Shown here one piece after another: positions 7,070 to 15,947 of a stretch of DNA of 64,000 nt. The translations under genes and the position numbers were made by a program. Origin of the DNA: Spirochaetota bacterium (lineage in GTDB: Bacteria; Spirochaetota; UBA4802; JAGODF01); the NCBI GenBank assembly GCA_029974015.1, contig JARKUF010000040.1, positions 1-64,000 of the forward strand. The letters run 5' to 3'. Each line of letters begins with the position of its first letter. Positions within the stretch are counted from its first letter, which is position 1. A model generated the notes under the pieces. That model saw only the letters and a list, made by a program, of their open reading frames with translations, did not search any database and had not been told where the DNA came from.

Positions 7070-9682
7070 ATGATAAAACAATTCTTCGACTCGCTTAAAG
7101 AAAAAATAGTGAAAAGCCGCCTCACCGCAGCGGCGATTTCAATCGGGGCCTTTGTCATTGTTTTACTTTTCAGCTTCACGGAACCCTATGAGCTCTTTAA
7201 GCTGAAGCTTTACGATCTCAACTTTCGGGCGAAACCGTCCATTCCCCAGTGGGAGCATCTAACATATCTTAATATTGACGACAGCGCCATCTACAGCGTG
7301 GGCCAGTTTCCGTGGCCAAGGCATATCTACGCAAAAGGCCTCGACATACTAAGCAGGGTGCAAGCGCGCCAGGCGGTGTTCGATATCCAGTTTATTGAAG
7401 AGTCCCCCCTTCTTGTCGACCGAAAAGCCATGCCGGGCCTCGAAGAAAAAATCAGGGCGGGACGGCCCGTTAAAAGCGAGGACATCACCAGGGCCCTTAT
7501 AGACAGCGACCGCATGTTCGCCGATTCCGCAAAGACTTTTGGAAAGGCGGTAATGGCTTATTCATTTTCCAGGGAAAAGCTCCAGCTTTACAATCTTGAC
7601 GCGAAGGCGCTCGCGGAGCGGAGGGCAGCGGTACAGGAGTTTACGGAACGGGCCTCAGTTCCTGTACCGGAAAACAACAGCGCGGCATTTGATGGGTTGA
7701 TTGACCAGGGCAGGGTGCAGATACAATATCCGGTGCCGAAGCTTGTCCATTCAGCACGCACCTTCGGTTTCGTGGATTCCGATTTCGATGCCGACGGAAT
7801 CGCACGAAAAATCCGCCTCGTCCGGGTTTTTGAAGGAAGGATATATTTTCACATGGCCCTTGCCACGGTTGCTGACCTTTGCGGCGTTTCTTTTAAAGAT
7901 ATCGAGATTGTTCCGGGCGAGCGTATTGCGCTTCGAAATGTCGAGAACCCTATAACTCGAATACGTGAAGATATCGTAATACCCATCGACAGGCAGGGGA
8001 TGATGTACATAAACTGGGCGGATGAATTTGAAAGCGAGTTTAACCATCTCTCATTTTACGCCCTTCTGGAATACGATATGGTGCGCGACGAGGTGCACGG
8101 ATATTTTGACGATGAGGAAAAAAACTCGGGGAGTACTGAACGGAAACTTTTGTATGGAACACTCTCAAAGCTCTACGCGAAATTTGAATCAACGAAGGAG
8201 GGTCCCCGGCGTCAGGAAACATGGAAGGAGATAGGCGAGACCCGGAAAAAAATCTATGAAATTGAAAAAGGTTACGCTGCTCCCATTGCCGATGAAATTA
8301 AGCGCCTCAAGGAAGAGCTGAAAAAGGGAAAAAATGCGGAGATGGAGGCCGAGCTTCAGAACTTGAAGGTCTTCTCAACTGCAATCAATATAGCTCTTGC
8401 CGTGGACAAGCTCCGCGACAATTCGGTGATAATGGGACTTACCGCAACGGCCACCTCCGATATCGGGGTCACGCCGCTTTCCTCCGAATACATGATGGTG
8501 GGGACTTATCCCAATATCGTAAACACGGTGCTCCAGAAGAAATTTATCATAAAAGCAAACCCGTTTGTTTCTTATGCGCTGATGCTTTTCTTCGCCCTTG
8601 CCATAGGCCTCGTAATACAGAAACTGTCCGCCGCCCGCTCCATTGTGACGGCGGTCTCCTCGTTTTTACTGGTGAATCTGGGCATCTTCCTGGTCTTCGC
8701 CTTTGCCCGCGTATGGGTCGACCAGGTTGGCATTTCGCTTGCGCTCCTGCTTCCGGCCCTTGTGATTATCGCCACAAAGTTCGTTAGCGAAGAAGGTCAG
8801 AGGCGTTTTATCAAATCGGCCTTTTCCCATTATATCTCTCCACATGTGATTGAGGAGATCATCAAGAACCCGGAGTCGCTCAATCTTGGAGGAGAGATGC
8901 GCGAGATATCCATCTTCTTCTCCGACGTTGCCGGTTTTTCCACCATCTCCGAGAAGCTCACGCCGCCTCAGCTAGTTTCGCTTCTCAACGAATATCTCTC
9001 GGAAATGACCGACATTATCTTAAGCTACGACGGCACCGTGGACAAATATGTCGGCGACGCGATAGTGGCCTTCTTCGGGGCCCCGCATCCTTTCCCCGAT
9101 CACGCGCTGAAGCTTTGCATGGCGTCAATCGACATGAAGAAACGCCTGGCCGAGATGCGGGAGAAATGGCGCGCAACGGGCCAGTTGGAGATAAAGGCCC
9201 GCATGGGCATAAATACGGGGAATGCCGTTATAGGAAACATGGGCTCCCGAACGCGAATGGACTACACAATGATGGGTGATTCGGTTAACCTGGCCGCGCG
9301 TCTGGAGGGCGCCAACAAGTATTATGGCACCTATGCCATGATTAGCGAGAGCACCTATAATCATGTAAAGGACCATGTCGAGGCGCGGAGGCTCGACATC
9401 ATACGGGTAGTCGGGAAAAACGAGCCCATCCAGGTCTTCGAGCTTCTGGGAAGGAAGGGGGAACTGCCCGACTACATGATGGAGATGCTAAGCAAGTATT
9501 ACGAAGGACTTGAGCTTTTCTCCGCCCGCGACTGGAAGGGTGCCAGAATAGCCTTCAGGGCGGGGCTTAAGATCGTCCAGGACGACGGGCCCTCGAACAC
9601 CTATGTTGATCGCTGCACGGAGTTTCTTAATTCTCCGCCTCCAAAAAATTGGGACGGCGTGTACAAGATGAAGGGTAAATAG
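7070..9682 (+). CDS. Membrane adenylate/guanylate cyclase with extracytoplasmic CHASE2 domain
   Basis: An N-terminal membrane helix (about 20-40) leads into a long CHASE2 sensor domain (LKLYDLNFRAKP, YLNIDDSAIYSVGQFPWPR, FDIQF), which is interrupted by a charged coiled coil at about 365-440. Three membrane helices follow (about 500-580), then a class III cyclase domain (about 615-790). Catalytic features are visible: the first metal Asp in FFSDVAGFS, the second in DKYVGDAIVAFFG, and the NAAR segment in DSVNLAARLE. About 75 residues follow the cyclase. It makes cAMP or cGMP in response to an external signal. CHASE2 cyclases are often encoded near FecR-domain genes, as here. Length is 870 residues, normal for the family. 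Confidence 0.9.
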   Translation: MIKQFFDSLKEKIVKSRLTAAAISIGAFVIVLLFSFTEPYELFKLKLYDLNFRAKPSIPQWEHLTYLNIDDSAIYSVGQFPWPRHIYAKGLDILSRVQARQAVFDIQFIEESPLLVDRKAMPGLEEKIRAGRPVKSEDITRALIDSDRMFADSAKTFGKAVMAYSFSREKLQLYNLDAKALAERRAAVQEFTERASVPVPENNSAAFDGLIDQGRVQIQYPVPKLVHSARTFGFVDSDFDADGIARKIRLVRVFEGRIYFHMALATVADLCGVSFKDIEIVPGERIALRNVENPITRIREDIVIPIDRQGMMYINWADEFESEFNHLSFYALLEYDMVRDEVHGYFDDEEKNSGSTERKLLYGTLSKLYAKFESTKEGPRRQETWKEIGETRKKIYEIEKGYAAPIADEIKRLKEELKKGKNAEMEAELQNLKVFSTAINIALAVDKLRDNSVIMGLTATATSDIGVTPLSSEYMMVGTYPNIVNTVLQKKFIIKANPFVSYALMLFFALAIGLVIQKLSAARSIVTAVSSFLLVNLGIFLVFAFARVWVDQVGISLALLLPALVIIATKFVSEEGQRRFIKSAFSHYISPHVIEEIIKNPESLNLGGEMREISIFFSDVAGFSTISEKLTPPQLVSLLNEYLSEMTDIILSYDGTVDKYVGDAIVAFFGAPHPFPDHALKLCMASIDMKKRLAEMREKWRATGQLEIKARMGINTGNAVIGNMGSRTRMDYTMMGDSVNLAARLEGANKYYGTYAMISESTYNHVKDHVEARRLDIIRVVGKNEPIQVFELLGRKGELPDYMMEMLSKYYEGLELFSARDWKGARIAFRAGLKIVQDDGPSNTYVDRCTEFLNSPPPKNWDGVYKMKGK

Positions 9683-9693
9683 TTGGGAAACCA

Positions 9694-10002
9694 CTAATGC
9701 CTTGTGGTATTCTTTCTGAGCCTGGCCCCGCAGAGTGGGCAGAAAACTCCAATGTCCCTTCCCATAAAACGCCCGCAGGAGGGGCATTTCAGCAGTGATC
9801 TGATTGGGCCGATGCAGGGCGCCAGGGCGGCGCCCAAAAGTACGATAAGAAGCGGCCAATATTTTCGCGCCAGATCATCATCGAAAAGGATAATCGATAT
9901 GGGAGCTACTATGAGGAGAATTAGCCATCCTACAAGGTAGATTGCCCAGGGTCTGGCTGCTTTAAGTCGCGCCTCGTAAATTTCGGATACATCATTTTCC
10001 AT
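9694..10002 (-). CDS. Small membrane protein with C-terminal zinc ribbon
   Basis: The 102-residue protein has two predicted membrane helices (about 18-40 and 48-66) followed by CPSC and CPLC pairs (about 73-76 and 88-91), a four-Cys zinc ribbon at the cytoplasmic end. It is convergent with the cyclase gene (11 bases between stops). Family unknown; such zinc-ribbon membrane proteins are usually annotated as hypothetical. An upstream copy of the intergenic repeat begins 35 bases from its start. Confidence 0.7.
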   Translation of the reverse strand: MENDVSEIYEARLKAARPWAIYLVGWLILLIVAPISIILFDDDLARKYWPLLIVLLGAALAPCIGPIRSLLKCPSCGRFMGRDIGVFCPLCGARLRKNTTRH

Positions 10003-10036
10003 CTTGATTACCCTATTCTGTTAATATTCTCTGATA

Positions 10037-10125
10037 GGAACCTCTAAAAAATTATGGGTAGTCACAAAAATTTTGTTTTAGCGCCTGCTTTCAGCGGGCG
10101 GTAAAACTGGATTATTAGAGCTTGC
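10037..10125 (+). repeat. Two-hairpin intergenic repeat, degraded copy
   Basis: It begins GGAACCTCTAAAAAATTA and ends AACTGGATTATTAGAGC-TTGCC. The GC hairpin is worn (GCGCCTGC-TTTCA-GCGGGCGG). The remaining part of the 345-base gap (10126-10347) contains a CCGAGCTTCGGCTGG mini-hairpin near 10159 and no gene. Confidence 0.65.
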
Positions 10126-10347
10126 CTGATGAAAAAAGAGTAGCTGCATTTCTCTGCCGAGCTTCGGCTGGTGAAAAAGCTGTATCACTTTTAAATCTCT
10201 GTCAATTATCATTTCCGGTAATTCCAAAAATTTAAGTGCAGGAACAAAAAACTGCGATTAACCGCAAGCCCGGGGTAGGGGGAATCGCAATTACTGATTG
10301 ACATTGTCATGGGGTATGCTATTATTCAGGATTAAAGGGTGGCACAA

Positions 10348-11193
10348 ATGAACTTTTACAGGGATAAACTCGTCTACATCACCGGGGGTTCGAGCGGGAT
10401 TGGACTTTCGACGGCCAGGCTTTTGGCATCTTATGGAGCGAACCTCATCATTATTGCCCGCGACGAAAAGAAACTCTCAGATGCTAGGGATGATATTTCC
10501 GGCTTTCGTAAAAGCTCTGTCCAGACGGTGGAATTTTTTTCAATGGACGTTGCGAATAACGCTGAGGTTGAAGCGAAAGTCCCGGAGTTGGTGCAGAAAT
10601 ACGGCGTCCCCGATGTCCTCATGCTTAGCGCCGGGGTAGGTACTGCGGATTATTTCGAGAATATCCGTTTCGATGCCTTTGATCGGGTGATGAAGATCAA
10701 TGTCTATGGCCCGAGAAACTGCGCTCAGGCGTTTCTCCCTTTCATGAAGGACCGTGGCGGAAGTCTGGTTATTCTTTCGTCGATGGCGGGGCTCATAGGA
10801 ATGTTCGGCTACTCGGCCTATGGCACTTCAAAGTACGCCGCGGTGGGTTTGGCGGAATGCCTGCGGAGTGAACTGAAGCGCTTCAGAATAGCCGTGAGCG
10901 TTGTGTGCCCTCCCGAGGTCGACACGCCCATCATCGTTGAGGAAGCGAAGTCCCTTCCGGTGGAAGGGCGGGCCGTAAAAAGCATGGCGGGATTCCTCAC
11001 GCCCGATTACGTCGCCAGGGTGATAGCAAGGGGCGTTGCGCGGAAGAAGTTCCTCATCATCCCCGGTTTTGTTGCGAGGGCGATGTACTTTCTGCACAGG
11101 GTTTCCAATGGCACAATCTCAAGGACAATCTCCGACATGGTGGTTAAGAGGGCGCGAAAGAAGTCCGCGAAATCGAGGGTGGCCGGGAAATAA
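10348..11193 (+). CDS. Short-chain dehydrogenase/reductase, 3-ketosphinganine-reductase-like
   Basis: This is a classical SDR of 281 residues. The TGGSSGIG nucleotide-binding loop is at about 11-18, the NAG motif is replaced by SAGVG (about 95), and the catalytic Ser and YGTSK are near 143-160. The C-terminal part (PPEVDTPIIVEEAKSLP, a hydrophobic tail helix and a basic end) resembles 3-dehydrosphinganine reductase (KDSR/FVT1-type), but no serine palmitoyltransferase is nearby, so the substrate is open. An upstream GTG at 10339 is in frame; ATG 10348 is preferred because AAAGGGTGG sits at the right distance. Confidence 0.85.
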   Translation: MNFYRDKLVYITGGSSGIGLSTARLLASYGANLIIIARDEKKLSDARDDISGFRKSSVQTVEFFSMDVANNAEVEAKVPELVQKYGVPDVLMLSAGVGTADYFENIRFDAFDRVMKINVYGPRNCAQAFLPFMKDRGGSLVILSSMAGLIGMFGYSAYGTSKYAAVGLAECLRSELKRFRIAVSVVCPPEVDTPIIVEEAKSLPVEGRAVKSMAGFLTPDYVARVIARGVARKKFLIIPGFVARAMYFLHRVSNGTISRTISDMVVKRARKKSAKSRVAGK

Positions 11194-11263
11194 AGCCAGT
11201 ACGCATCCCCGGGGCGCATTGCCTTTTAACGGCTGCGCCCTTATCGTTTTTCCATAACGGGAA

Positions 11264-11959
11264 ATGAACAAAACCATAGAGGATATTTGCAGACGCGTGC
11301 TTGACGGCGCCAGGGATTCTCTCAGGGCGCTTGATGGTGTGCTCGAGTCTCTTCATGAGTACAAGCTTGCGCTTATGGAGGAACTCTTTGCCGTGGCCTG
11401 CTCGGAGTGGCCCGGTGAAAAGTTAGCATCCCTTTTAGACCCGGAGCGAGGATTTGCTTCAGGGCCCGCCGTGCTGACCTTTGCCCCGGAAGGGGTTGCT
11501 GTAGTGACCGCCGAAAGCATCGAAACGTTGAGATATCGCCCCGAAAAAAGCCCGTTTGCGAAAGTCGATGATGCTGAGAAAGATGAGTTCGGGGTCGCCG
11601 GGGCGGAAATTGTGATGGCGATGCTTGGCAGCCATGCCGGCGTGTCTGCAATCATGCCGGTTTTTTTTCCCGGAGCAATGCTTGCGCCGGAATGCGCACG
11701 CATCGTTACTGACCCTGCGCTTTTAGACCCTTTTTACGCCTGCAATTTTCTACATTATTTATACCGCCGTGTCGAGCTTCCGGGACAAAGGGAAGGAGTG
11801 ATTAGCAAAGAAAAATTGCTTCATATCGAAGTGCCCCTGCCTCCCCTGGAGGAGCAGAAAAATATCGCCGAACGCCTTTTGAAGATATCCGCTCTGATGC
11901 TGAAAGCGGAAGAAGCCTGCATCGGATTAGATGCCGTGAGGAACGGCTTTTTGACCTGA
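11264..11959 (+). CDS. Lone HsdS-like (type I restriction specificity) half-subunit
   Basis: The 231-residue protein has one helix at the N-terminus (LDGVLESLHEYKLALMEELF), a central domain of about 130 residues, then the HsdS hallmark EVPLPPLEEQKNIAERLLK (about 187-205) leading into a second amphipathic helix. This is the order conserved helix, target-recognition domain, conserved helix: half of a full S subunit. The central domain is diverged and Ala/Pro-rich. No hsdM, hsdR or methyltransferase is present in the 64 kb. It lies between a dehydrogenase and a pseudouridine synthase on the same strand. DNA recognition has therefore not been shown, and it may have been recruited to another role. 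Confidence 0.6.
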   Translation: MNKTIEDICRRVLDGARDSLRALDGVLESLHEYKLALMEELFAVACSEWPGEKLASLLDPERGFASGPAVLTFAPEGVAVVTAESIETLRYRPEKSPFAKVDDAEKDEFGVAGAEIVMAMLGSHAGVSAIMPVFFPGAMLAPECARIVTDPALLDPFYACNFLHYLYRRVELPGQREGVISKEKLLHIEVPLPPLEEQKNIAERLLKISALMLKAEEACIGLDAVRNGFLT

Positions 11960-12041
11960 AGAGGCCGATGGCTATGGATTGGATGATAATGCTGTTCATG
12001 AATAAGCCTGGGGCCCTCATACCGCCGATGTCCGGGAAACG

Positions 12042-13031
12042 ATGTCCAGAGAAACAACATTAAGCTCGAAGATCGTACCGCCGTGGCAGGGGAAAAGCCT
12101 CCTCGATTATCTGTCCGTTCGGTTCCGATACCATACGCCGGAGGAGTGGGCGGGTCTTATAGAGCGCGGAAAAGTTACTCTCAACGGCCGCTCTTCTGCT
12201 CCCGATGCGGCCATAGCTGTGGGCGATACTGTGTCCTACTCCGTAGCGCTTCAGGAACCTCCGGTTGACAGAAACATTGAGATCATCCATGAGGAAGATT
12301 CTTTCATCGTTGCCTCAAAACCGGGCAACCTGCCTTCCCACGCCGATGGAAATTTTATCACGCACACGTTTATACACATTTTGAACGAGATGATGGAGGG
12401 ACAGGGCCGCCGGAGAAAGTTGAAACTTGTGCACCGTTTAGACCGTGAAACGAGCGGCCTTCTGGTGGCGGCAAGGGACCCCGCGGCGCACAGGGACCTG
12501 GCGCGGCAGTTTGAGGAAGGGTCCGTGGAAAAGGAATATATTGCCGTGGCGCGGGGGCTGGTAGAAAAGAATTCTTTTGAAATAAGGGGAGCGATTGGGC
12601 CCTGCCCGGAAAGTTCCGTGTCTGTCAGGAGAAAGGTGATGCCTCCCGGCTCTTCAGGGTCGAGTCCGGCCGCCACACTTTTTGAGGTAGTTGAAAGACT
12701 CTTAAATTCCACCGTGCTTCTCTGCCGTCCCCTTACGGGGAGGACGAACCAGATAAGAGTGCATCTCGACCATGCGGGGCACCCTCTGGTGGGCGATAAG
12801 CTCTATGGAATGAGCGACGAGCAGTTCATCGAGTTTGTTACCGCAGTGCGTTCAGGAAACTTTGGGCCACTCCCCTGGCAGGACGCGCCCCGGCATTTTC
12901 TCCATGCTTCCCGTCTGTCCTTTCGCCATCCGGTGAGGGGTGTGCGCGTCGCTTTCGAGGTCCCCGTGCCGGATGACATGAGACAGTACATTGAAACGCA
13001 CAGGCTGTCCGCTAAAGGAGTTGATGTATAA
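12042..13031 (+). CDS. RluA-family pseudouridine synthase
   Basis: The 329-residue protein has an N-terminal S4-like RNA-binding domain (LLDYLSVRFRYHTPEEW, GKVTLNGRSS, about 15-70) and the RluA catalytic domain (about 80-310). The catalytic Asp lies in HRLDRETSGLLV (about residue 133), and the GRTNQIRVHLDHAGHPLVGDKLYG motif is complete. It isomerises uridine in rRNA or tRNA; the exact target cannot be read from the sequence. It starts after CCGGGAAACG. Its neighbours give no further clue. Confidence 0.9.
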   Translation: MSRETTLSSKIVPPWQGKSLLDYLSVRFRYHTPEEWAGLIERGKVTLNGRSSAPDAAIAVGDTVSYSVALQEPPVDRNIEIIHEEDSFIVASKPGNLPSHADGNFITHTFIHILNEMMEGQGRRRKLKLVHRLDRETSGLLVAARDPAAHRDLARQFEEGSVEKEYIAVARGLVEKNSFEIRGAIGPCPESSVSVRRKVMPPGSSGSSPAATLFEVVERLLNSTVLLCRPLTGRTNQIRVHLDHAGHPLVGDKLYGMSDEQFIEFVTAVRSGNFGPLPWQDAPRHFLHASRLSFRHPVRGVRVAFEVPVPDDMRQYIETHRLSAKGVDV

Positions 13032-13109
13032 GTTATACCAATAAGAAAGTGAGGAAACCTAAGTGCATTCGCAATCTTATTCTTTCCCATCCGTGCTCGC
13101 CGCACCCTC

Positions 13110-13227
13110 TGTCATTCCTGCGCATGCAGGAATCTCATGGAGCATTCTCACATAAGAGAACAACTGAAAATCCGCTTTTTCCTGACATGAGATTCCGGCA
13201 TTCCGCTGCGCTTCAGCCGGAATGACA
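13110..13227. repeat. 118-bp nested inverted repeat, distinct from the other repeat family
   Basis: The outer arms pair exactly: TGTCATTCC (13110-13118) with GGAATGACA (13219-13227), and GGAATCTCATG (13129-13139) with CATGAGATTCC (13186-13196). Each arm carries its own small hairpin (ATTCCTGC/GCAGGAAT and ATTCCGGC/GCCGGAAT). GTCATTCC...GGAATC repeats of this style occur in many bacterial chromosomes as REP-like or MITE-like units. It fills the 343-base gap after the pseudouridine synthase; no gene is seen there. Confidence 0.75.
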
Positions 13228-13374
13228 TTGCTCGGCGCTCTCTCTGTCACGCCTGTATGCTGCAGGCAGGAAAGCATAGTTTTTATGTCACCCCGCATTG
13301 TTATGGATATAATATATCCATAATCTTAATTTATGGCTTGACCATTTCCCCGATGTCGGCAATCCTGTTAATTG

Positions 13375-14538
13375 ATGACGGTGTATCTTGACAACGCGGC
13401 GACATCCTGGCCGAAGCCGCCCGGGATGATGGAGTCCATGGCGGAATTTAACGGCCGGACGGGGGCCAGCCCCGGCCGCTCGGGGCATCGGCTTTCCATT
13501 GAGGCGGGGAGGACCGTTGAAGAGGCCAGGGCACTGACAGCGGAGCTTATAAACGCCCGCGACTCGCTCCGTATCGCCTTTACGAAAAACGCCACGGAAG
13601 CGCTGAACATCGTCCTCCTGGGCCTCCTGAAACCTGGGGACCATGTGATTACATCCGACCTGGAGCATAATTCGGTCATGAGGCCCCTTCGCCTCCTTGA
13701 GAGCCGTGGTATTGAAGTTTCCATCGCGCCCTGTTCAGCGAAGGGGGAGCTTGACCCGGAGGCCGTGGGGCCCCTGATTAAAAAGAATACGAGATTGATA
13801 GTCCTGGCCCATGCCTCAAATGTTACGGGAGGAATTCTCCCCGTCGCCGAAATTGGAAAGCTCGCGAGAGAGAGGGACGTCCTCTTCTGTGTCGACGCGG
13901 CCCAGACTGCGGGGGCAGTGCCTATCGACGTCGAGGAGATGTGTATCGATTTTCTCGCTTTTTCGGGGCATAAGTCTCTGTACGGCCCACAGGGCACAGG
14001 GGGGCTCTTCGTGCGGGAGGGGCTGGAACACGAATTGGATTTCATCATGGCGGGCGGTACTGGGAGCCGTTCCGAAGAAGAGCTGCACCCGGATTTCATG
14101 CCGGACCGTTTTGAGGCGGGTACCCCTAATGCCATCGGTATCGCGGGCCTTGGGGCGGGCCTGCGCTTTCTACGGGACACCGGAGTGTCCATCATCCGGG
14201 AGAAGGAGTCACGCCTGATAGGGGCGCTCATCGAAGGGCTTGATGAAATTGAAGGTGTAATCCTGTACGGCCCGCCCGCGGGAGCGGAGAGGGTCCCGGT
14301 GATTTCGTGTAATGTTAAAGGGATGGGGCCTTCAGAAGTGTCCCAGAGCCTCGACGAGGAGTTCGGCGTAATGACTCGCCCGGGGCTTCACTGCGCCCCG
14401 GCGGCGCACCGGACAATCGGCACCCTGCCGGAAGGGACCCTGCGTTTGAGCCCGGGATATTTCAATACGATGGAAGATATCTGGCATGCACTTGATGCTC
14501 TGGAGTCAATTGCGCTCACAGCATGGCGAAGAGGATAG
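13375..14538 (+). CDS. Class V aminotransferase (cysteine desulfurase / selenocysteine lyase type)
   Basis: This is a PLP enzyme of 387 residues. It opens with VYLDNAATSWPKP, the PLP lysine lies in FSGHKSLYGPQGTGG (about residue 199), and the mobile loop carries a Cys in RPGLHCAPAAHRTIG (about 339). This is the NifS/CsdB fold, in the branch often found with YedF genes. It releases S or Se from (seleno)cysteine. It heads the selenium cassette: YedF, DUF3343, MsrB and SelD follow on the same strand. The start is ATG 13375; a TTG just before it is less likely. A role as selenium donor is inferred from context. Confidence 0.88.
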   Translation: MTVYLDNAATSWPKPPGMMESMAEFNGRTGASPGRSGHRLSIEAGRTVEEARALTAELINARDSLRIAFTKNATEALNIVLLGLLKPGDHVITSDLEHNSVMRPLRLLESRGIEVSIAPCSAKGELDPEAVGPLIKKNTRLIVLAHASNVTGGILPVAEIGKLARERDVLFCVDAAQTAGAVPIDVEEMCIDFLAFSGHKSLYGPQGTGGLFVREGLEHELDFIMAGGTGSRSEEELHPDFMPDRFEAGTPNAIGIAGLGAGLRFLRDTGVSIIREKESRLIGALIEGLDEIEGVILYGPPAGAERVPVISCNVKGMGPSEVSQSLDEEFGVMTRPGLHCAPAAHRTIGTLPEGTLRLSPGYFNTMEDIWHALDALESIALTAWRRG

Positions 14539-14610
14539 ATTTTATTTAATATTTTTGTCCCACTCGTGTTTTGTGACTTTTATGCGCGGGTTGATGAGAA
14601 GGAGATTATT

Positions 14611-15210
14611 ATGCTTCATATTGTAGACGCAAAGGGGCTTGCCTGCCCACAGCCGGTCATCATGGCGAAAAAGGCCCTGGATGAGCATGGCGAGATTGCG
14701 GTCCTCGTGGATAATAAGGTCTCAGTGGAGAACCTCACTCGCTTTGGCGCAAGCAGGGGTTGCGCTGTGGAGGTGGAGGAATTTGAAGGCGGGGTGACCG
14801 AAGTCAGGCTTCTTATGGGCGGCCAGGCCCCTTCTGTTCGGAAGGAAAGCAATGTTGCCGCGAAGGCCCCGGCGGGGCCCCTGGTGTTCGTATTCTCCCA
14901 GGACCGGATGGGCCGGGGTGACGATGAGTTGGGGAGCTTGCTTATCAAGTCATTCTTCCACGCCCTTGGGGAGCTTGACAACGTCCCAGATACGATGGTT
15001 TTTTACAACAGCGGAGTGAAACTCGCCGCGGCCGGGTCCGAAGTGTTGGAGGACCTGAAAAAACTCGAGGAACAGGGAGTGGATATTCTCGTTTGCGGGA
15101 CCTGCCTCAATTATTTCAATATCGTCGAGGGCCTCGCCGCTGGCAGGGTTTCGAACATGTACGATATCGCCGGTGCTATGGCGGGCGCCGGAAGGACCGT
15201 GATGCCATGA
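14611..15210 (+). CDS. yedF: Selenium-metabolism protein YedF (TusA domain plus DsrE-like domain)
   Basis: ATG 14611 follows AAGGAG; the open frame upstream is not needed. Residues 1-72 form a TusA/SirA domain with the carrier Cys12 in GLACPQPV. Residues about 95-199 form the DsrE-like C-terminal domain, including CGTCLNYF near 162. The 199-residue two-domain form is the one associated with selenium-using bacteria. It probably carries Se (or S) as a perselenide on its Cys between the lyase and SelD. Its stop overlaps the next start (ATGA), so the two are coupled. Confidence 0.9.
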   Translation: MLHIVDAKGLACPQPVIMAKKALDEHGEIAVLVDNKVSVENLTRFGASRGCAVEVEEFEGGVTEVRLLMGGQAPSVRKESNVAAKAPAGPLVFVFSQDRMGRGDDELGSLLIKSFFHALGELDNVPDTMVFYNSGVKLAAAGSEVLEDLKKLEEQGVDILVCGTCLNYFNIVEGLAAGRVSNMYDIAGAMAGAGRTVMP

Positions 15211-15437
15211 TAGGTCCCCATGAGTATATGGTGGCCATTTTCAAGTCGGTAAGCCACGCCATGAAGGCGGAACGCATACTGAAAGAAAGATGCGTCCCAT
15301 TCAAACTCATCCCGGTGCCGAAACATATAAGCTCTGACTGTGGTGTTTGCATCCGCTTTGCCGCCGATGCGCGGCCGGATGTGGAAACTGCCTTGATTGG
15401 AGAAGTGGACATAGCCCTGATTCGCCCATTAGTTTAA
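15207..15437 (+). CDS. DUF3343 small putative Se/S carrier
   Basis: The 76-residue protein starts at the ATG that overlaps the YedF stop. It matches the DUF3343 pattern: an N-terminal beta strand (YMVAIFKSVSHAMKAERIL), PVPKHISSDCGVCIRF with Cys45 and Cys48, then a short helix. DUF3343 proteins are regularly encoded with yedF and selD and are thought to carry selenium or sulfur. The CxxC pair is the likely functional site. Function is inferred from neighbourhood. Confidence 0.82.
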   Translation: MIGPHEYMVAIFKSVSHAMKAERILKERCVPFKLIPVPKHISSDCGVCIRFAADARPDVETALIGEVDIALIRPLV

Positions 15438-15467
15438 CAGCTTTTCGGGTTTAAAAGGTTTAGAGAT

Positions 15468-15947
15468 ATGAGCGTAAAAAGCAAAAACAATCAAAAATCG
15501 GGAAGGCTCTTTGTCTTCAATATCGATCATAAGTCGCTGATTGAAGTGGATGCGATGGTGAAAAGCGAAGAGGAATGGAAAAAAATCCTTACGCCGGAAC
15601 AGTTCCATGTAATGAGGGAAAAAGGAACGGAGCGTCCCTTCACGGGGGCCCTGAACAACTGCAAAAATAAAGGATTGTTCCGCTGTGCCGGCTGCGGGAC
15701 CGACCTTTTTCTCTCAGATGAGAAGTTCGATTCCGGCACGGGATGGCCGAGCTTTTCCGCCCCCGTCCATGAGAACAATGTCCGTTTCAAGGAAGACAGA
15801 AGCTTTTTCATGGTCAGGACAGAAGTGCTGTGCGCACGCTGTGGCGCCCATCTGGGGCATGTCTTTGACGATGGCCCGCCTCCCGGAGGGAAACGATACT
15901 GCATGAATTCGGCCGCGATGACTTTTCGGGAGCAGGAGGTAAGATGA
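15468..15947 (+). CDS. msrB: Peptide-methionine (R)-S-oxide reductase MsrB
   Basis: The 159-residue protein carries all MsrB marks: structural zinc pairs C73/C76 and C122/C125, GTGWPSFSAP, and the catalytic Cys145 in RYCMNSAAM. The active residue is Cys, not Sec. Cys65 is placed where a resolving Cys could act. Residues 1-29 extend beyond the usual MsrB start and have no signal-peptide character; ATG 15555 is an alternative start giving the standard length. It reduces methionine-R-sulfoxide in the cytoplasm. Its stop overlaps selD by four bases, placing it firmly in the selenium operon. Confidence 0.92.
   Translation: MSVKSKNNQKSGRLFVFNIDHKSLIEVDAMVKSEEEWKKILTPEQFHVMREKGTERPFTGALNNCKNKGLFRCAGCGTDLFLSDEKFDSGTGWPSFSAPVHENNVRFKEDRSFFMVRTEVLCARCGAHLGHVFDDGPPPGGKRYCMNSAAMTFREQEVR

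Noticed and set aside
11264-11959. Defence island around the HsdS-like gene
   Set aside because: No nuclease, methyltransferase, helicase or toxin-antitoxin gene lies near it; neighbours are a dehydrogenase and a pseudouridine synthase.
13368-14231. 287-codon - strand frame
   Set aside because: It is antisense to the class V aminotransferase and Ser/Arg/Pro-rich.
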